From: Burkholderiales bacterium
GTDB taxonomy: Bacteria > Pseudomonadota > Gammaproteobacteria > Burkholderiales > CAIKXV01
Direction of reading: 5' to 3'
DNA length: 17,576 bases
NCBI GenBank assembly: GCA_019751575.1
Contig: JAIENF010000258.1
Span: forward strand, 1 to 17,576
The first letter of the stretch is position 1. The number at the start of each line of letters is the position of its first letter. A program made the translations under genes and the position numbers. This document shows positions 1-6,998 of the stretch, piece after piece. The notes beneath the pieces were generated by a model. That model worked only from the letters and a program-made list of their open reading frames with translations, was not told the origin of the DNA and searched no databases.

Positions 1-1163
1 CAATCGAGGGTGCCCGCGCGAAGGCGGCGCTCGATGTCGCGGCGCTCGGTCGGCAGGTAGCCGCCCCGGTAGGCCGCGACGCGGGGCTCGAGCCGGGGGT
101 CCGGGTCGAACACGTCCTTGAGGTACTTGGTGAGCACCTCGACGGCCAGCCGGCTGTTGGCGAACACGATGGTGGACAGCGACTGCCTGAGTGCGATGCG
201 CGCCAGCCGCGTGACCTGCGAGCGGCTGGAGGCGCGCAGGCCGAGGTCTGCGTTGATCACCGGTGGATTCCACAGCAGCACGTGCTTCTCGCCGGCAGGT
301 GCGCCGTTGTCGGTGATGCCGTGGACCGCTTCGCCGACCAGGCCGGTGGCGAGTTCGACCGGATTGGCGATCGTTGCCGAGCAGAGGATGAACACCGGGT
401 CCGAGCCATGGAAGCGGCAGATGCGCCGCAGGCGGCGGATCACGTTCGCGACATGCGAGCCGAAGACCCCGCGGTAGCTGTGCATCTCGTCGATCACCAC
501 GTACTTCAGGCTCTCGAACAGCTGTGTCCACTTGGTATGGTGGGGCAGGATCGCCTGGTGCAGCATGTCCGGGTTGGAGACCACGATGTCGCCGCGGGTG
601 CGGATGGCCTGGCGCGCATCGCCCGGCGTGTCGCCATCGAAGGTGAACGCGCGCACGCCGAGCGCGCCGGCCTCGTTCAGTGCCAGCAGTTCGGCGACCT
701 GGTCCTGGGCGAGTGCCTTGGTGGGAAAGAGGTACAGCGACTTGGCGCCGGATTCGCGCACCGCCTGCAGCACGGGCAGGTTGTAGCAGAGCGTCTTGCC
801 CGACGCGGTGGGCGTGACGATCACCGTGTGCGTCCCGGCGCGCACGCTGTCCCAGGCCGCACGCTGGTGCGTGTAGAGCGATTCGACGCCGCGCGACGCG
901 AGCGCGCCCTGCAGTGCCGGGTCGAGGTCGTCGGGGAAGGGCGCGAACCGGGCTTCGCGCGCGGGGGCGACGCGGTGCGCCGTGATGCGGTCGCCGTAGC
1001 GGCGCTCCAGCCGGGACAGCAGGGGTTCGAGGGCGAGGGCAGGTGTCGGGGCCTCGGTGCGCTGGTCGGCGCTGGTGCGCCGCCGGCGCACGCGTGCGGA
1101 ACCGGGGGCCTCTGCATGACCCGTCCGCGCGGGCAGTGGAATGTCGGGCATGGCGTTCTCCAT
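1..1163 (-). CDS. DEAD/DEAH-box helicase, MrfA/YprA-like (N-terminal part)
   Basis: This gene is open from ATG at 1163 to the left edge (387 codons), so the C-terminal half lies outside. It encodes a superfamily 2 ATP-dependent helicase. Visible motifs are a Q-motif-like LYTHQ (97-101), Walker A TPTASGKT (117-124), the NPDM stretch (197-200), Walker B/motif II DEMH (225-228) followed by SYRG, and motif III SAT (262-264). The DEMHSYRG signature and the spacing match the MrfA/YprA family, which usually has about 750-850 residues and ends in a zinc-binding DUF1998/MZB region; B. subtilis MrfA acts in mitomycin-damage repair. A good Shine-Dalgarno sequence, AAGGAG, lies about 6 bases before the ATG and supports this start. 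It diverges from lexA across 106 bp, which fits a DNA-repair role, but no LexA site was recognised there. The family call is secure; the exact orthologue is not. Confidence 0.9.
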   Translation of the reverse strand, partial: MENAMPDIPLPARTGHAEAPGSARVRRRRTSADQRTEAPTPALALEPLLSRLERRYGDRITAHRVAPAREARFAPFPDDLDPALQGALASRGVESLYTHQRAAWDSVRAGTHTVIVTPTASGKTLCYNLPVLQAVRESGAKSLYLFPTKALAQDQVAELLALNEAGALGVRAFTFDGDTPGDARQAIRTRGDIVVSNPDMLHQAILPHHTKWTQLFESLKYVVIDEMHSYRGVFGSHVANVIRRLRRICRFHGSDPVFILCSATIANPVELATGLVGEAVHGITDNGAPAGEKHVLLWNPPVINADLGLRASSRSQVTRLARIALRQSLSTIVFANSRLAVEVLTKYLKDVFDPDPRLEPRVAAYRGGYLPTERRDIERRLRAGTLD

Positions 1164-1269
1164 TCGTTCTCCTTGCGATACTATTGGATCGGGCGCAGCC
1201 GCGTCCACCCGCAAACCCGCGTTTTTCCTTCATGCGCCCCCGTCCTTCGTCCTCCCCGGTCCCGGATCG

Positions 1270-1911
1270 ATGCCCGCGCCACTGACCCGCCGGCAGGCCG
1301 AACTCCTCGCGTGGCTGCGCGACACACTGCCGACCCTCGACCATCCGCCCACGCTGGACGAGATCTGCGCGGCGCTGGGCCTGCACTCCCGGGGATCGCT
1401 GCACAAGCATGTCCATGCCCTCGTCCAGGCGGGACTGGTCGAGCCGATGCACGGCCGGCAGCGTGGCGTGGTGCTTTCGGACGTTGCACGGGCGCCGGCT
1501 CCGGGGGCTTCCGCGCCGGGCCCCGCGCCGCCGCAGGTCCTGCCATTGCTCGGTCGGGTCGCCGCCGGCCGCCCGATCGACGCAATGGAAGAAGACACGA
1601 CGATCGAGATCGGTGCAGGCTGGGCCGGCCGCGATGACTGCTATGCGCTGACCGTCCGCGGGGACTCGATGATCGATGACGGCATACACGATGGCGATGT
1701 CGTGGTGGTCGAGCATCGGACACACGCACGCAACGGCGAGATCGTCGTCGCGCTGATCGATGGCGAGTCGGCGACCCTCAAGCGGATCGAGCAGCGCCCC
1801 GGCCGCGTCGTGCTGCATCCCGCGAATCCCGCGCTGCAGCCGTTGGTGTTCGAACCGGCGCGGGTTACGATCAGGGGTGTGGTCAAAGGCCTAATACGCA
1901 GGTACGGATGA
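1270..1911 (+). CDS. lexA: LexA repressor
   Basis: This encodes a 213-residue LexA, the SOS-response repressor that cleaves itself when RecA is activated. Residues 5-70 form a winged helix-turn-helix of LexA type (starting LTRRQAELLAWLRD). A proline/alanine linker (74-88) follows, then an S24 peptidase domain. The Ala-Gly cleavage site is A99-G100 in RVAAGRP. The catalytic serine is S133 in RGDSM, and the lysine is K171 in SATLKRI; their spacing is within one residue of E. coli LexA. ATG 1270 is chosen because the LexA homology begins immediately after it. The frame is open upstream to 1141, but that part resembles no LexA, and the ribosome binding site is weak. The stop overlaps the mltB-like start by 4 bases (ATGA), so they are probably co-transcribed. 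A paralogous LexA-like regulator cannot be excluded, because the recognition helix (HSRGSLHKH) differs from E. coli. Confidence 0.92.
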   Translation: MPAPLTRRQAELLAWLRDTLPTLDHPPTLDEICAALGLHSRGSLHKHVHALVQAGLVEPMHGRQRGVVLSDVARAPAPGASAPGPAPPQVLPLLGRVAAGRPIDAMEEDTTIEIGAGWAGRDDCYALTVRGDSMIDDGIHDGDVVVVEHRTHARNGEIVVALIDGESATLKRIEQRPGRVVLHPANPALQPLVFEPARVTIRGVVKGLIRRYG

Positions 1912-2915
1912 ATCGCCGAACGATGATTGCAGCAATCGCCTCCTCGGCGATGGTGGGTACGGTGGCCGCGCAGCCGGTGCCCGGACCCAGACCCCTGTCG
2001 GCGGAGACCGAGGCGTTCATCGAAGAGATGGTTGCGCGGCACCAGTTCGACCGCGAGGCGCTGCGCGCCACCTTCGCGCAGGTGCGCGTCCAGCACCAGG
2101 TGCTCGGCGCGATGCACTCGCAATCCCGGCCGCGCCCCTGGTTCGAGTATCGGCCTGCGTTCGTGAACCGGCCACGTATCGCCGGTGGCGTGCGCTTCTG
2201 GCAGGAAAACGCCGCCGCGCTCGAGCGGGCACAGGCGCAGTACGGCGTGCCACCGGAACTGGTGGTCGCCACCATCGCGGCGGAAACCCTGTTCGGCAAG
2301 ATGATGGGTTCGCACCCGGTGCTCGATTCGCTGGCGACGCTGGCCTTCGAGTTCCCGAAGCGTGCCGAGTTCTTCCGCGGCGAACTCGAGCAGTTCCTGC
2401 TGCTCGCGCGCGAAATGTCGATCGACCCCGCGCAGCCGCGCGGGTCGTTCGCCGGCGCCATGGGCATCCCGCAGTTCATGCCGACCAGCTATCGCAAGTG
2501 GGCGGTGGACTTCGATGGTGACGGCCGCATCGACCTGTTCCGCAGTGCGCCCGACGCCATCGGCAGCGTGGCCAACTACTACCGGGTGTTCGGCTGGGTC
2601 ACCGGCGGGCCGGTTGCGGTGCGTGTGTCTGCACCGCTGGAGCTTGCCGAAGCCCAGGCGAAGCTCGGGATCAAGCCGCACACCACGGTGGGTGCGCTGG
2701 CCGCGCTCGGCTTCGTCCCCGTGTCGGATCTCGATCCGTCGCTGCCGGCGATGGTCTTCCCGCTCATCATGAAGGAAGGCACCGAGTACTGGCTCGGCTT
2801 CGACAATTTCTTCGTGATCACGCGCTACAACCGCGCGATCCACTACGCGATGGCAGTGTTCGAACTGGCACGCGAGATCCGCGCGCTGAGGACTGGCCCG
2901 ACGGCACGCTCCTGA
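1908..2915 (+). CDS. Lytic murein transglycosylase, MltB family
   Basis: This is a 335-residue exported peptidoglycan lytic transglycosylase that cleaves the MurNAc-GlcNAc bond to give 1,6-anhydro-MurNAc ends. Residues 1-21 look like a signal peptide (MNRRTMIAAIASSAMVGTVA, then AQ). There is no lipobox cysteine, so it is probably a soluble periplasmic enzyme, unlike E. coli MltB. The catalytic glutamate is E126 in IAAETLFG, where F replaces the more usual Y. GAMGIPQFMP (183-192) is the family signature. DFDGDGRIDL (201-210) matches the EF-hand-like calcium loop known from Slt35. The length is typical. The start is fixed by the 4-base overlap with lexA, and the stop overlaps the next start (TGATG). 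Co-transcription with lexA would link wall turnover to DNA damage, which is inference only. Confidence 0.93.
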   Translation: MNRRTMIAAIASSAMVGTVAAQPVPGPRPLSAETEAFIEEMVARHQFDREALRATFAQVRVQHQVLGAMHSQSRPRPWFEYRPAFVNRPRIAGGVRFWQENAAALERAQAQYGVPPELVVATIAAETLFGKMMGSHPVLDSLATLAFEFPKRAEFFRGELEQFLLLAREMSIDPAQPRGSFAGAMGIPQFMPTSYRKWAVDFDGDGRIDLFRSAPDAIGSVANYYRVFGWVTGGPVAVRVSAPLELAEAQAKLGIKPHTTVGALAALGFVPVSDLDPSLPAMVFPLIMKEGTEYWLGFDNFFVITRYNRAIHYAMAVFELAREIRALRTGPTARS

Positions 2916-4087
2916 TGCCGCCCGCGGCTGCCCCTGGAGGCCGCGACCGGTTGATCGACGGAATACGTGGCCTCGCGCTCGGCGGCGTGCTGGTGATGAA
3001 CACGATGTCCTTTCCGCATGTGTTCAGTTCGCCGGCCGGGGTGGTGGAACCGTCCGATTCCACGCTCGCGCTGTCCCTGCTTGCGGCATGCATCGCGCTG
3101 TTCCAGGCGAAGAGCTATCCGCTGCTGATGTTCCTGGTCGGCTATGGCTGGGCGATGAGCACCCGCCACTACGGACGCTGCCCGCCGCAATCCGCCGTGG
3201 GCGCTCGGCGCAGTCAGATGCTGCGCCAGGCCGTGCTCGGCGTGCTGCATGGCCTGTTCGTCTACTTCGGCGACATCCTGTCCTGGCTCGCGGTGCTGGG
3301 CCTGATGTTGCTGCGGGCGCCTCGGCGCAGGCTGCGCAGCCTGCGAAGGTCGTGCCTGTGGTGGACTGCCGCATGGCTGCTGGTCGGCGGGACTGTCTGG
3401 GTCATGCTGCTGGCGAGCGCGCCGCAGGCGCCGGTGTCCCCGCACTGGCTGACCCGGGCCACCACATGGTCCGAGGTCATCGCGCTGAACCAGGCCGCGT
3501 ACGCATCCTACTTCCATCAGTTGCCCTGGCAGTTGCCGATGATGGCCGCCCTCGGCACCTTCGGCGTCCTTGCAGGACGGCTTCGGCTGCTTGAACGCCG
3601 GCGCTCCGGCGCGCGCCTCTGGGCCCTCGGCGCCTCCCGCCTGCTGCCGGCAGCGCTGCTGCTCAACATCGGCCTCGCCGGCTGGCGGGTCGCCCTGCAC
3701 CCGGACGGCGATGCCGCGGCGATCGACTTCGCCACCCAGTTCGCCGGTCCGCTGCTGGCGGCGGGGTTCGTCTGCGCCCTGGTGCAGGCGTGGCAGGGCG
3801 GCGGTGCGCGCTGGCTGGCAGCGTTCGCGCCGCTCGGCCGCATGACGATGTCGTTCTATGTCGGCCATACGCTGGCCTGCACCGCACTGTTCGCGGGTAC
3901 CGCCGGCGCGCTCGGACCGGCCTTCGGTTCGGCTGGCCTGTTCGCGTTCGGGATCGCCTACTGGGCAGTGGCGTTGCTGCTCGCGCCGGCGTGGCTTTCC
4001 TGCGTGGGAAGAGGGCCGCTCGAGGCGCTGGTCCGGGGCAGGGGCGGCGCGCCTGCCCGCGCTTCGCGCCGGAACACGATCACGTGA
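2915..4087 (+). CDS. DUF418-type multi-pass membrane protein (YeiB-like)
   Basis: This 390-residue polytopic inner-membrane protein has about nine to ten hydrophobic segments. The N-terminal RLIDGIRGLALGGVLVMN pattern matches YeiB/DUF418 proteins. So do the C-terminal PLGRMTMSFYVGHT and the terminal GRGPLEALVR, where the family usually has a GPLE-W-R pattern. The family is related to membrane acyltransferases (the OafA/heparan acetyltransferase fold), but no function is established. Its start overlaps the mltB-like stop by one base, so it is the third gene of the lexA unit. Its last 130 bases (3958-4087) are antisense to the end of fbpC. Because the DUF418 C-terminal motif lies inside this overlap, this gene's end looks genuine, and the extra tail of FbpC is the suspicious one. 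Confidence 0.85.
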   Translation: MPPAAAPGGRDRLIDGIRGLALGGVLVMNTMSFPHVFSSPAGVVEPSDSTLALSLLAACIALFQAKSYPLLMFLVGYGWAMSTRHYGRCPPQSAVGARRSQMLRQAVLGVLHGLFVYFGDILSWLAVLGLMLLRAPRRRLRSLRRSCLWWTAAWLLVGGTVWVMLLASAPQAPVSPHWLTRATTWSEVIALNQAAYASYFHQLPWQLPMMAALGTFGVLAGRLRLLERRRSGARLWALGASRLLPAALLLNIGLAGWRVALHPDGDAAAIDFATQFAGPLLAAGFVCALVQAWQGGGARWLAAFAPLGRMTMSFYVGHTLACTALFAGTAGALGPAFGSAGLFAFGIAYWAVALLLAPAWLSCVGRGPLEALVRGRGGAPARASRRNTIT

Positions 4088-5127
4088 TCGGCTTCGACCC
4101 GGATGCCGATCAGCTCGCCGATCGCGTGGTTGTGGTGGCTCGGCACGACGGACAGCGCTTCGCGGCCGTCGGGCAAGGCCAGCGTGTAGAGGATGTCGGC
4201 GCCACGGAACGTCTTGTGCACCACGCGCGCCTTCAGCGGGCTCGCATCGTCATGCACGATGTCGTCCGGCCGCAGAAGCACCTCGACGTCGCAGTCGTTT
4301 TCGCATCCCGCACATCCCTTGCCGCATTCGCCCGGCAAATCGCCGGTGAGCTTGCCGATGCCGATGTCGATCCGGTGGTCGTCGAGCACGATGCCGGGCA
4401 GGAACACGCCCTTGCCGATGAAGTCAGCGACGACATGGTTCGCCGGCCGGTGGTACAGGTTGTAGGGCGTGTCCCATTGCGCCAGCCGTCCGCGATCGAG
4501 GATGCCGATCTCGTCGGCGACCGCGAACGCCTCGGACTGATCGTGGGTGACCAGGATCGCGGTCGTGCCCTGCTGCTTCAGGATGTCGCGTACTTCCTGC
4601 CCGAGGCGCTCGCGCATCTCGACATCGAGGTTCGAGAAGGGTTCGTCGAGCAGGAGCAGCTCCGGGCGGGGGGCCAGCGCACGGGCGAGTGCGACCCGCT
4701 GCTGCTGTCCGCCGGAAAGCTCGTGCGGATAGCGTCCGCCTGATTGTGCGAGCCCGATCACCTCGAGCAGCTCCGCCACCCGTGCCGAGCGCTGGGCCGC
4801 GTTGCCCGAGCGCAGGCCGAAGCCGATGTTGCCGGCGACGGTCAGGTGCGGGAACAGTGCGTAGTCCTGGAACACCATGCCTACCTGCCGCTTCTCGGGC
4901 GGAACCTGCCGTCCGGGACGGGCGACCTCGACGCCGTTGATCAGGATCCGTCCCGCGACCAACGGCTCGAAGCCGGCGATGCAGCGCAGGACGGTCGTCT
5001 TGCCGCAGCCGCTCGCGCCGAGCAGGCAAACGATCTGGCCGCGGGCAAGCGAGAACGAAAGGTCATGGAAGACGCCCACCGCGCCGTAGGCATGGCTGAC
5101 CTGGTCGAAGCGGAGGACGGTATCCAT
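3958..5127 (-). CDS. fbpC: Ferric-iron ABC transporter ATPase (FbpC)
   Basis: This is a 389-residue cytoplasmic ATPase powering Fe3+ import with FbpB and FbpA. It has Walker A GASGCGKT (38-45), Q-loop Q87, signature LSGGQ (137-141), Walker B LLLLDE (157-162), D-loop SNLD and switch H195. These are followed by a TOBE-type regulatory domain with the FbpC hallmark EVLLRPDD (282-289). ATG 5127 is chosen because MDTVLRFDQVSHAYG is the usual beginning; an upstream in-frame ATG (5172) would translate a tandem repeat. Two things are odd. A four-cysteine cluster C268-x3-C272-x2-C275-x3-C279 sits in the regulatory domain. The protein also carries about 36 residues beyond the usual end (after VEADHVIVF), low in complexity and antisense to the DUF418 gene, suggesting loss of an older stop. 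It diverges from fbpB. Confidence 0.92.
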   Translation of the reverse strand: MDTVLRFDQVSHAYGAVGVFHDLSFSLARGQIVCLLGASGCGKTTVLRCIAGFEPLVAGRILINGVEVARPGRQVPPEKRQVGMVFQDYALFPHLTVAGNIGFGLRSGNAAQRSARVAELLEVIGLAQSGGRYPHELSGGQQQRVALARALAPRPELLLLDEPFSNLDVEMRERLGQEVRDILKQQGTTAILVTHDQSEAFAVADEIGILDRGRLAQWDTPYNLYHRPANHVVADFIGKGVFLPGIVLDDHRIDIGIGKLTGDLPGECGKGCAGCENDCDVEVLLRPDDIVHDDASPLKARVVHKTFRGADILYTLALPDGREALSVVPSHHNHAIGELIGIRVEADHVIVFRREARAGAPPLPRTSASSGPLPTQESHAGASSNATAQ

Positions 5128-5139
5128 CGGCGTGTCTCT

Positions 5140-5171
5140 GGCAGGTGGCAGGTGGCAGGTGGCAGGTGGCA
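5140..5171. repeat. 7-bp tandem repeat (GGCAGGT x4 plus a partial copy)
   Basis: Four exact consecutive copies of GGCAGGT occur at 5140-5146, 5147-5153, 5154-5160 and 5161-5167, followed by the partial copy GGCA. The array begins 13 bases upstream of the fbpC ATG, inside its presumed leader, where the transcript would read ACCTGCC repeats. Seven is not a multiple of three, so a change in copy number would alter leader length and shift any upstream reading frame. Confidence 0.95.
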
Positions 5172-5201
5172 AGATGGGTGGCGGAAGCCGTGGCGCTCAA
5201 A

Positions 5202-5216
5202 TGCGAACGATTCGCT
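5202..5216. promoter_or_regulatory. Fur-box-like site between fbpC and fbpB
   Basis: TGCGAACGATTCGCT has the 7-1-7 architecture of a Fur box and matches TGAGAATnATTCTCA at 10 of 14 scored positions. It contains a perfect 5-bp inverted repeat (GCGAA, 3-bp spacer, TTCGC). It lies just downstream of a consensus -10 hexamer for fbpC and upstream of fbpB, where an iron-loaded repressor could block one or both. This is a pattern match by eye, supported by the function of the flanking genes. Confidence 0.55.
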
Positions 5217-5220
5217 TTTC

Positions 5221-5226
5221 ATTATA
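5221..5226 (-). promoter_or_regulatory. Probable -10 element for fbpC
   Basis: On the minus strand this reads TATAAT, the exact sigma-70 -10 consensus, in a locally AT-rich island within GC-rich DNA. No convincing -35 hexamer is seen 16-18 bases upstream. Transcription from here would cross the Fur-like site and the 7-bp repeats before reaching the fbpC ATG about 94 bases away. Confidence 0.5.
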
Positions 5227-5315
5227 GCCAACGTGGGGCAGAATCCGCGACCGAGTTCAACACGTCGTGCCGTCCGGCAGCCTGCCGCCGGCGGCCCGGC
5301 AGAGTGTCCGCACCG

Positions 5316-6998
5316 ATGCCGAGTGCCCTGAAGTCACCGCTGGTCCTCCTTGCCCTGCTGCTGGCGCTGGTCGCGTCGGTCCCGGTGCTGTCGGTGGTTT
5401 CCAGCCTGCTGGCAGGCGGCACCGGGGACATCTGGCGCCACCTGCTGCAGACGGTGCTCGGCGAGTACGTGGTGAACACGCTGGTCCTGCTGGTCGCGGT
5501 CGGCATCGGCGTCGCAGCGATCGGGGTCGGTGCCGCCTGGCTGGTGACGATGCTCGATTTCCCCGGACGGCGGACCTTCGAGTGGCTGCTGGTGCTGCCG
5601 CTGGCGATGCCAGCCTACGTGATGGCGTATGCCTACACGGACCTGCTGCAGTTCACCGGGCCGGTGCAGACCCTGTTGCGCGACACCTTCGGCTGGGGGC
5701 GCGCCGACTACTGGTTCCCGGAGATCCGCTCGCTCGGTGGCGCGGCGGCCATGTTCGTCTTCGTGCTCTATCCGTACGTCTACCTCCTCGCGCGGACGGC
5801 TTTCGCGGAACGCTCGGGCAGCGTGCTCGAGGTGAGCCGCAGCCTGGGCTTCGGTCCATGGGCGACGTTCTTCCGGCTTTCCCTGCCGCTGGCCCGGCCG
5901 GCGATCGCCGGCGGCGTCGCCCTCACGGCGATGGAAACGCTGGCCGACTACGGTACGGTTTCCTACTTCTCGGTGCAGACCTTCACCACCGGCATCTACC
6001 GCGCCTGGCTGTCGCTCGGCGACCGTCTGGCCGCGGCCCAGCTGGCCTGCGCGCTGCTCTCGTTCGTGCTGATCGTGCTGCTGGTCGAGCGCACGACCCG
6101 CGGCCGGGCCAGCTACGCGACGGTGGGCGGTCGGAACCGGCCCGTGATGCCGCTCCGGCTGTCGGGTGGTCGTGCCGCGCTTGCCTTCATCGCCTGCCTG
6201 GTACCGGTGGTCGTCGGGTTCCTGCTTCCGGCCGCCACGCTGCTGCACCTGGCGATCGAGGCACGGGGCGAGCATTCGGTCAGCGTCTACCTGCGCCTGG
6301 CGATCAACAGCTTCACGCTCGCCGGCATCACCGCGATCCTCGCGGTACTGGTGGCAGCCACGCTGGCATACGCGCTGCGCCTGCACCGGAGCGCCTTCAC
6401 GATGACCGCGAGCCGGGTGGTCGGGCTGGGCTACGCGGTGCCGGGTGCGGTGATCGCCGTCGGCATCCTGATCCCGCTGGCCACGCTCGACAACTGGCTC
6501 GATGCCGTGATGCGCGAGCAGTTCGGCATCGCGACCGGACTCCTGTTCACCGGCACCGTGGCCGCGCTGGTCTACGCCTATCTGGTGCGCTTCCTCGGCG
6601 TCGCCCAGGAGGCGATCGATGCAGGCCTCGGAAAGATCACCCGTTCGATGGACGATGCCGCGCGGTCACTCGGCCTGGGGGCGGGCGCGACACTCTGGCG
6701 CGTGCACCTGCCTCTGATGTGGACCAGCGTGCTGACCGCGGCCCTCCTGGTGTTCGTCGATGTCATGAAGGAACTGCCGGCCACGCTGGTCATCCGTCCG
6801 TTCAACTTCGACACGCTGGCCACCCAGGCCTACACGTTCGCTTCCGATGAACGCCTGGGCCAGGCCGCGGTCGCCTCGCTGGTGATCGTCGCCGTCGGCA
6901 TGCTGCCGGTGATGCTGCTCACCCGCACCCTGCGCATCCGGATCGCACCGGTCAGTCCAGTTGCAGCCGGCTCGCAAACGCGTCCTGCAGCCGGGTGA
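5316..6998 (+). CDS. fbpB: Ferric-iron ABC transporter permease (FbpB)
   Basis: This 560-residue inner-membrane protein is the fused, two-domain permease typical of FbpB. It has two binding-protein-dependent transport domains in tandem. Each carries an EAA-type loop that docks on the ATPase: around residues 169-198 (EVSRSLGFGPWATFFRLSLP) and 444-473 (SMDDAARSLGLGAGATLWRV, then HLPL). About 12 hydrophobic segments are visible. ATG 5316 precedes the first membrane segment (LVLLALLLALVASVPVL). An in-frame GTG at 5304 is an alternative, and the open frame further upstream is non-hydrophobic and repeat-derived. The gene points away from fbpC and towards the fbpA operon, overlapping the downstream unknown gene by 47 bp tail to tail. 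Its promoter is probably in 5128-5315, near the Fur-like site. Confidence 0.93.
   Translation: MPSALKSPLVLLALLLALVASVPVLSVVSSLLAGGTGDIWRHLLQTVLGEYVVNTLVLLVAVGIGVAAIGVGAAWLVTMLDFPGRRTFEWLLVLPLAMPAYVMAYAYTDLLQFTGPVQTLLRDTFGWGRADYWFPEIRSLGGAAAMFVFVLYPYVYLLARTAFAERSGSVLEVSRSLGFGPWATFFRLSLPLARPAIAGGVALTAMETLADYGTVSYFSVQTFTTGIYRAWLSLGDRLAAAQLACALLSFVLIVLLVERTTRGRASYATVGGRNRPVMPLRLSGGRAALAFIACLVPVVVGFLLPAATLLHLAIEARGEHSVSVYLRLAINSFTLAGITAILAVLVAATLAYALRLHRSAFTMTASRVVGLGYAVPGAVIAVGILIPLATLDNWLDAVMREQFGIATGLLFTGTVAALVYAYLVRFLGVAQEAIDAGLGKITRSMDDAARSLGLGAGATLWRVHLPLMWTSVLTAALLVFVDVMKELPATLVIRPFNFDTLATQAYTFASDERLGQAAVASLVIVAVGMLPVMLLTRTLRIRIAPVSPVAAGSQTRPAAG

Noticed and set aside
1164..1269. A possible SOS/LexA operator in the helicase-lexA gap
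   Set aside because: No CTGT-N8-ACAG sequence or recognisable variant was found. The TACTAT stretch here is more likely part of a promoter.
282..1637. A long plus-strand open frame opposite the helicase and overlapping lexA in another frame
   Set aside because: The translation is compositionally biased with no family features, and it is antisense to clear helicase motifs. It is a by-product of high GC.
5140..5171. A CRISPR-like or mobile-element repeat
   Set aside because: The repeat is a simple head-to-tail heptamer with no spacers, no cas genes and no transposase nearby.
5128..5172. An upstream ATG (5172) for fbpC that translates the 7-bp repeats
   Set aside because: The added residues are repeat-derived and absent from the family. 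ATG 5127 starts exactly at the usual N-terminus.
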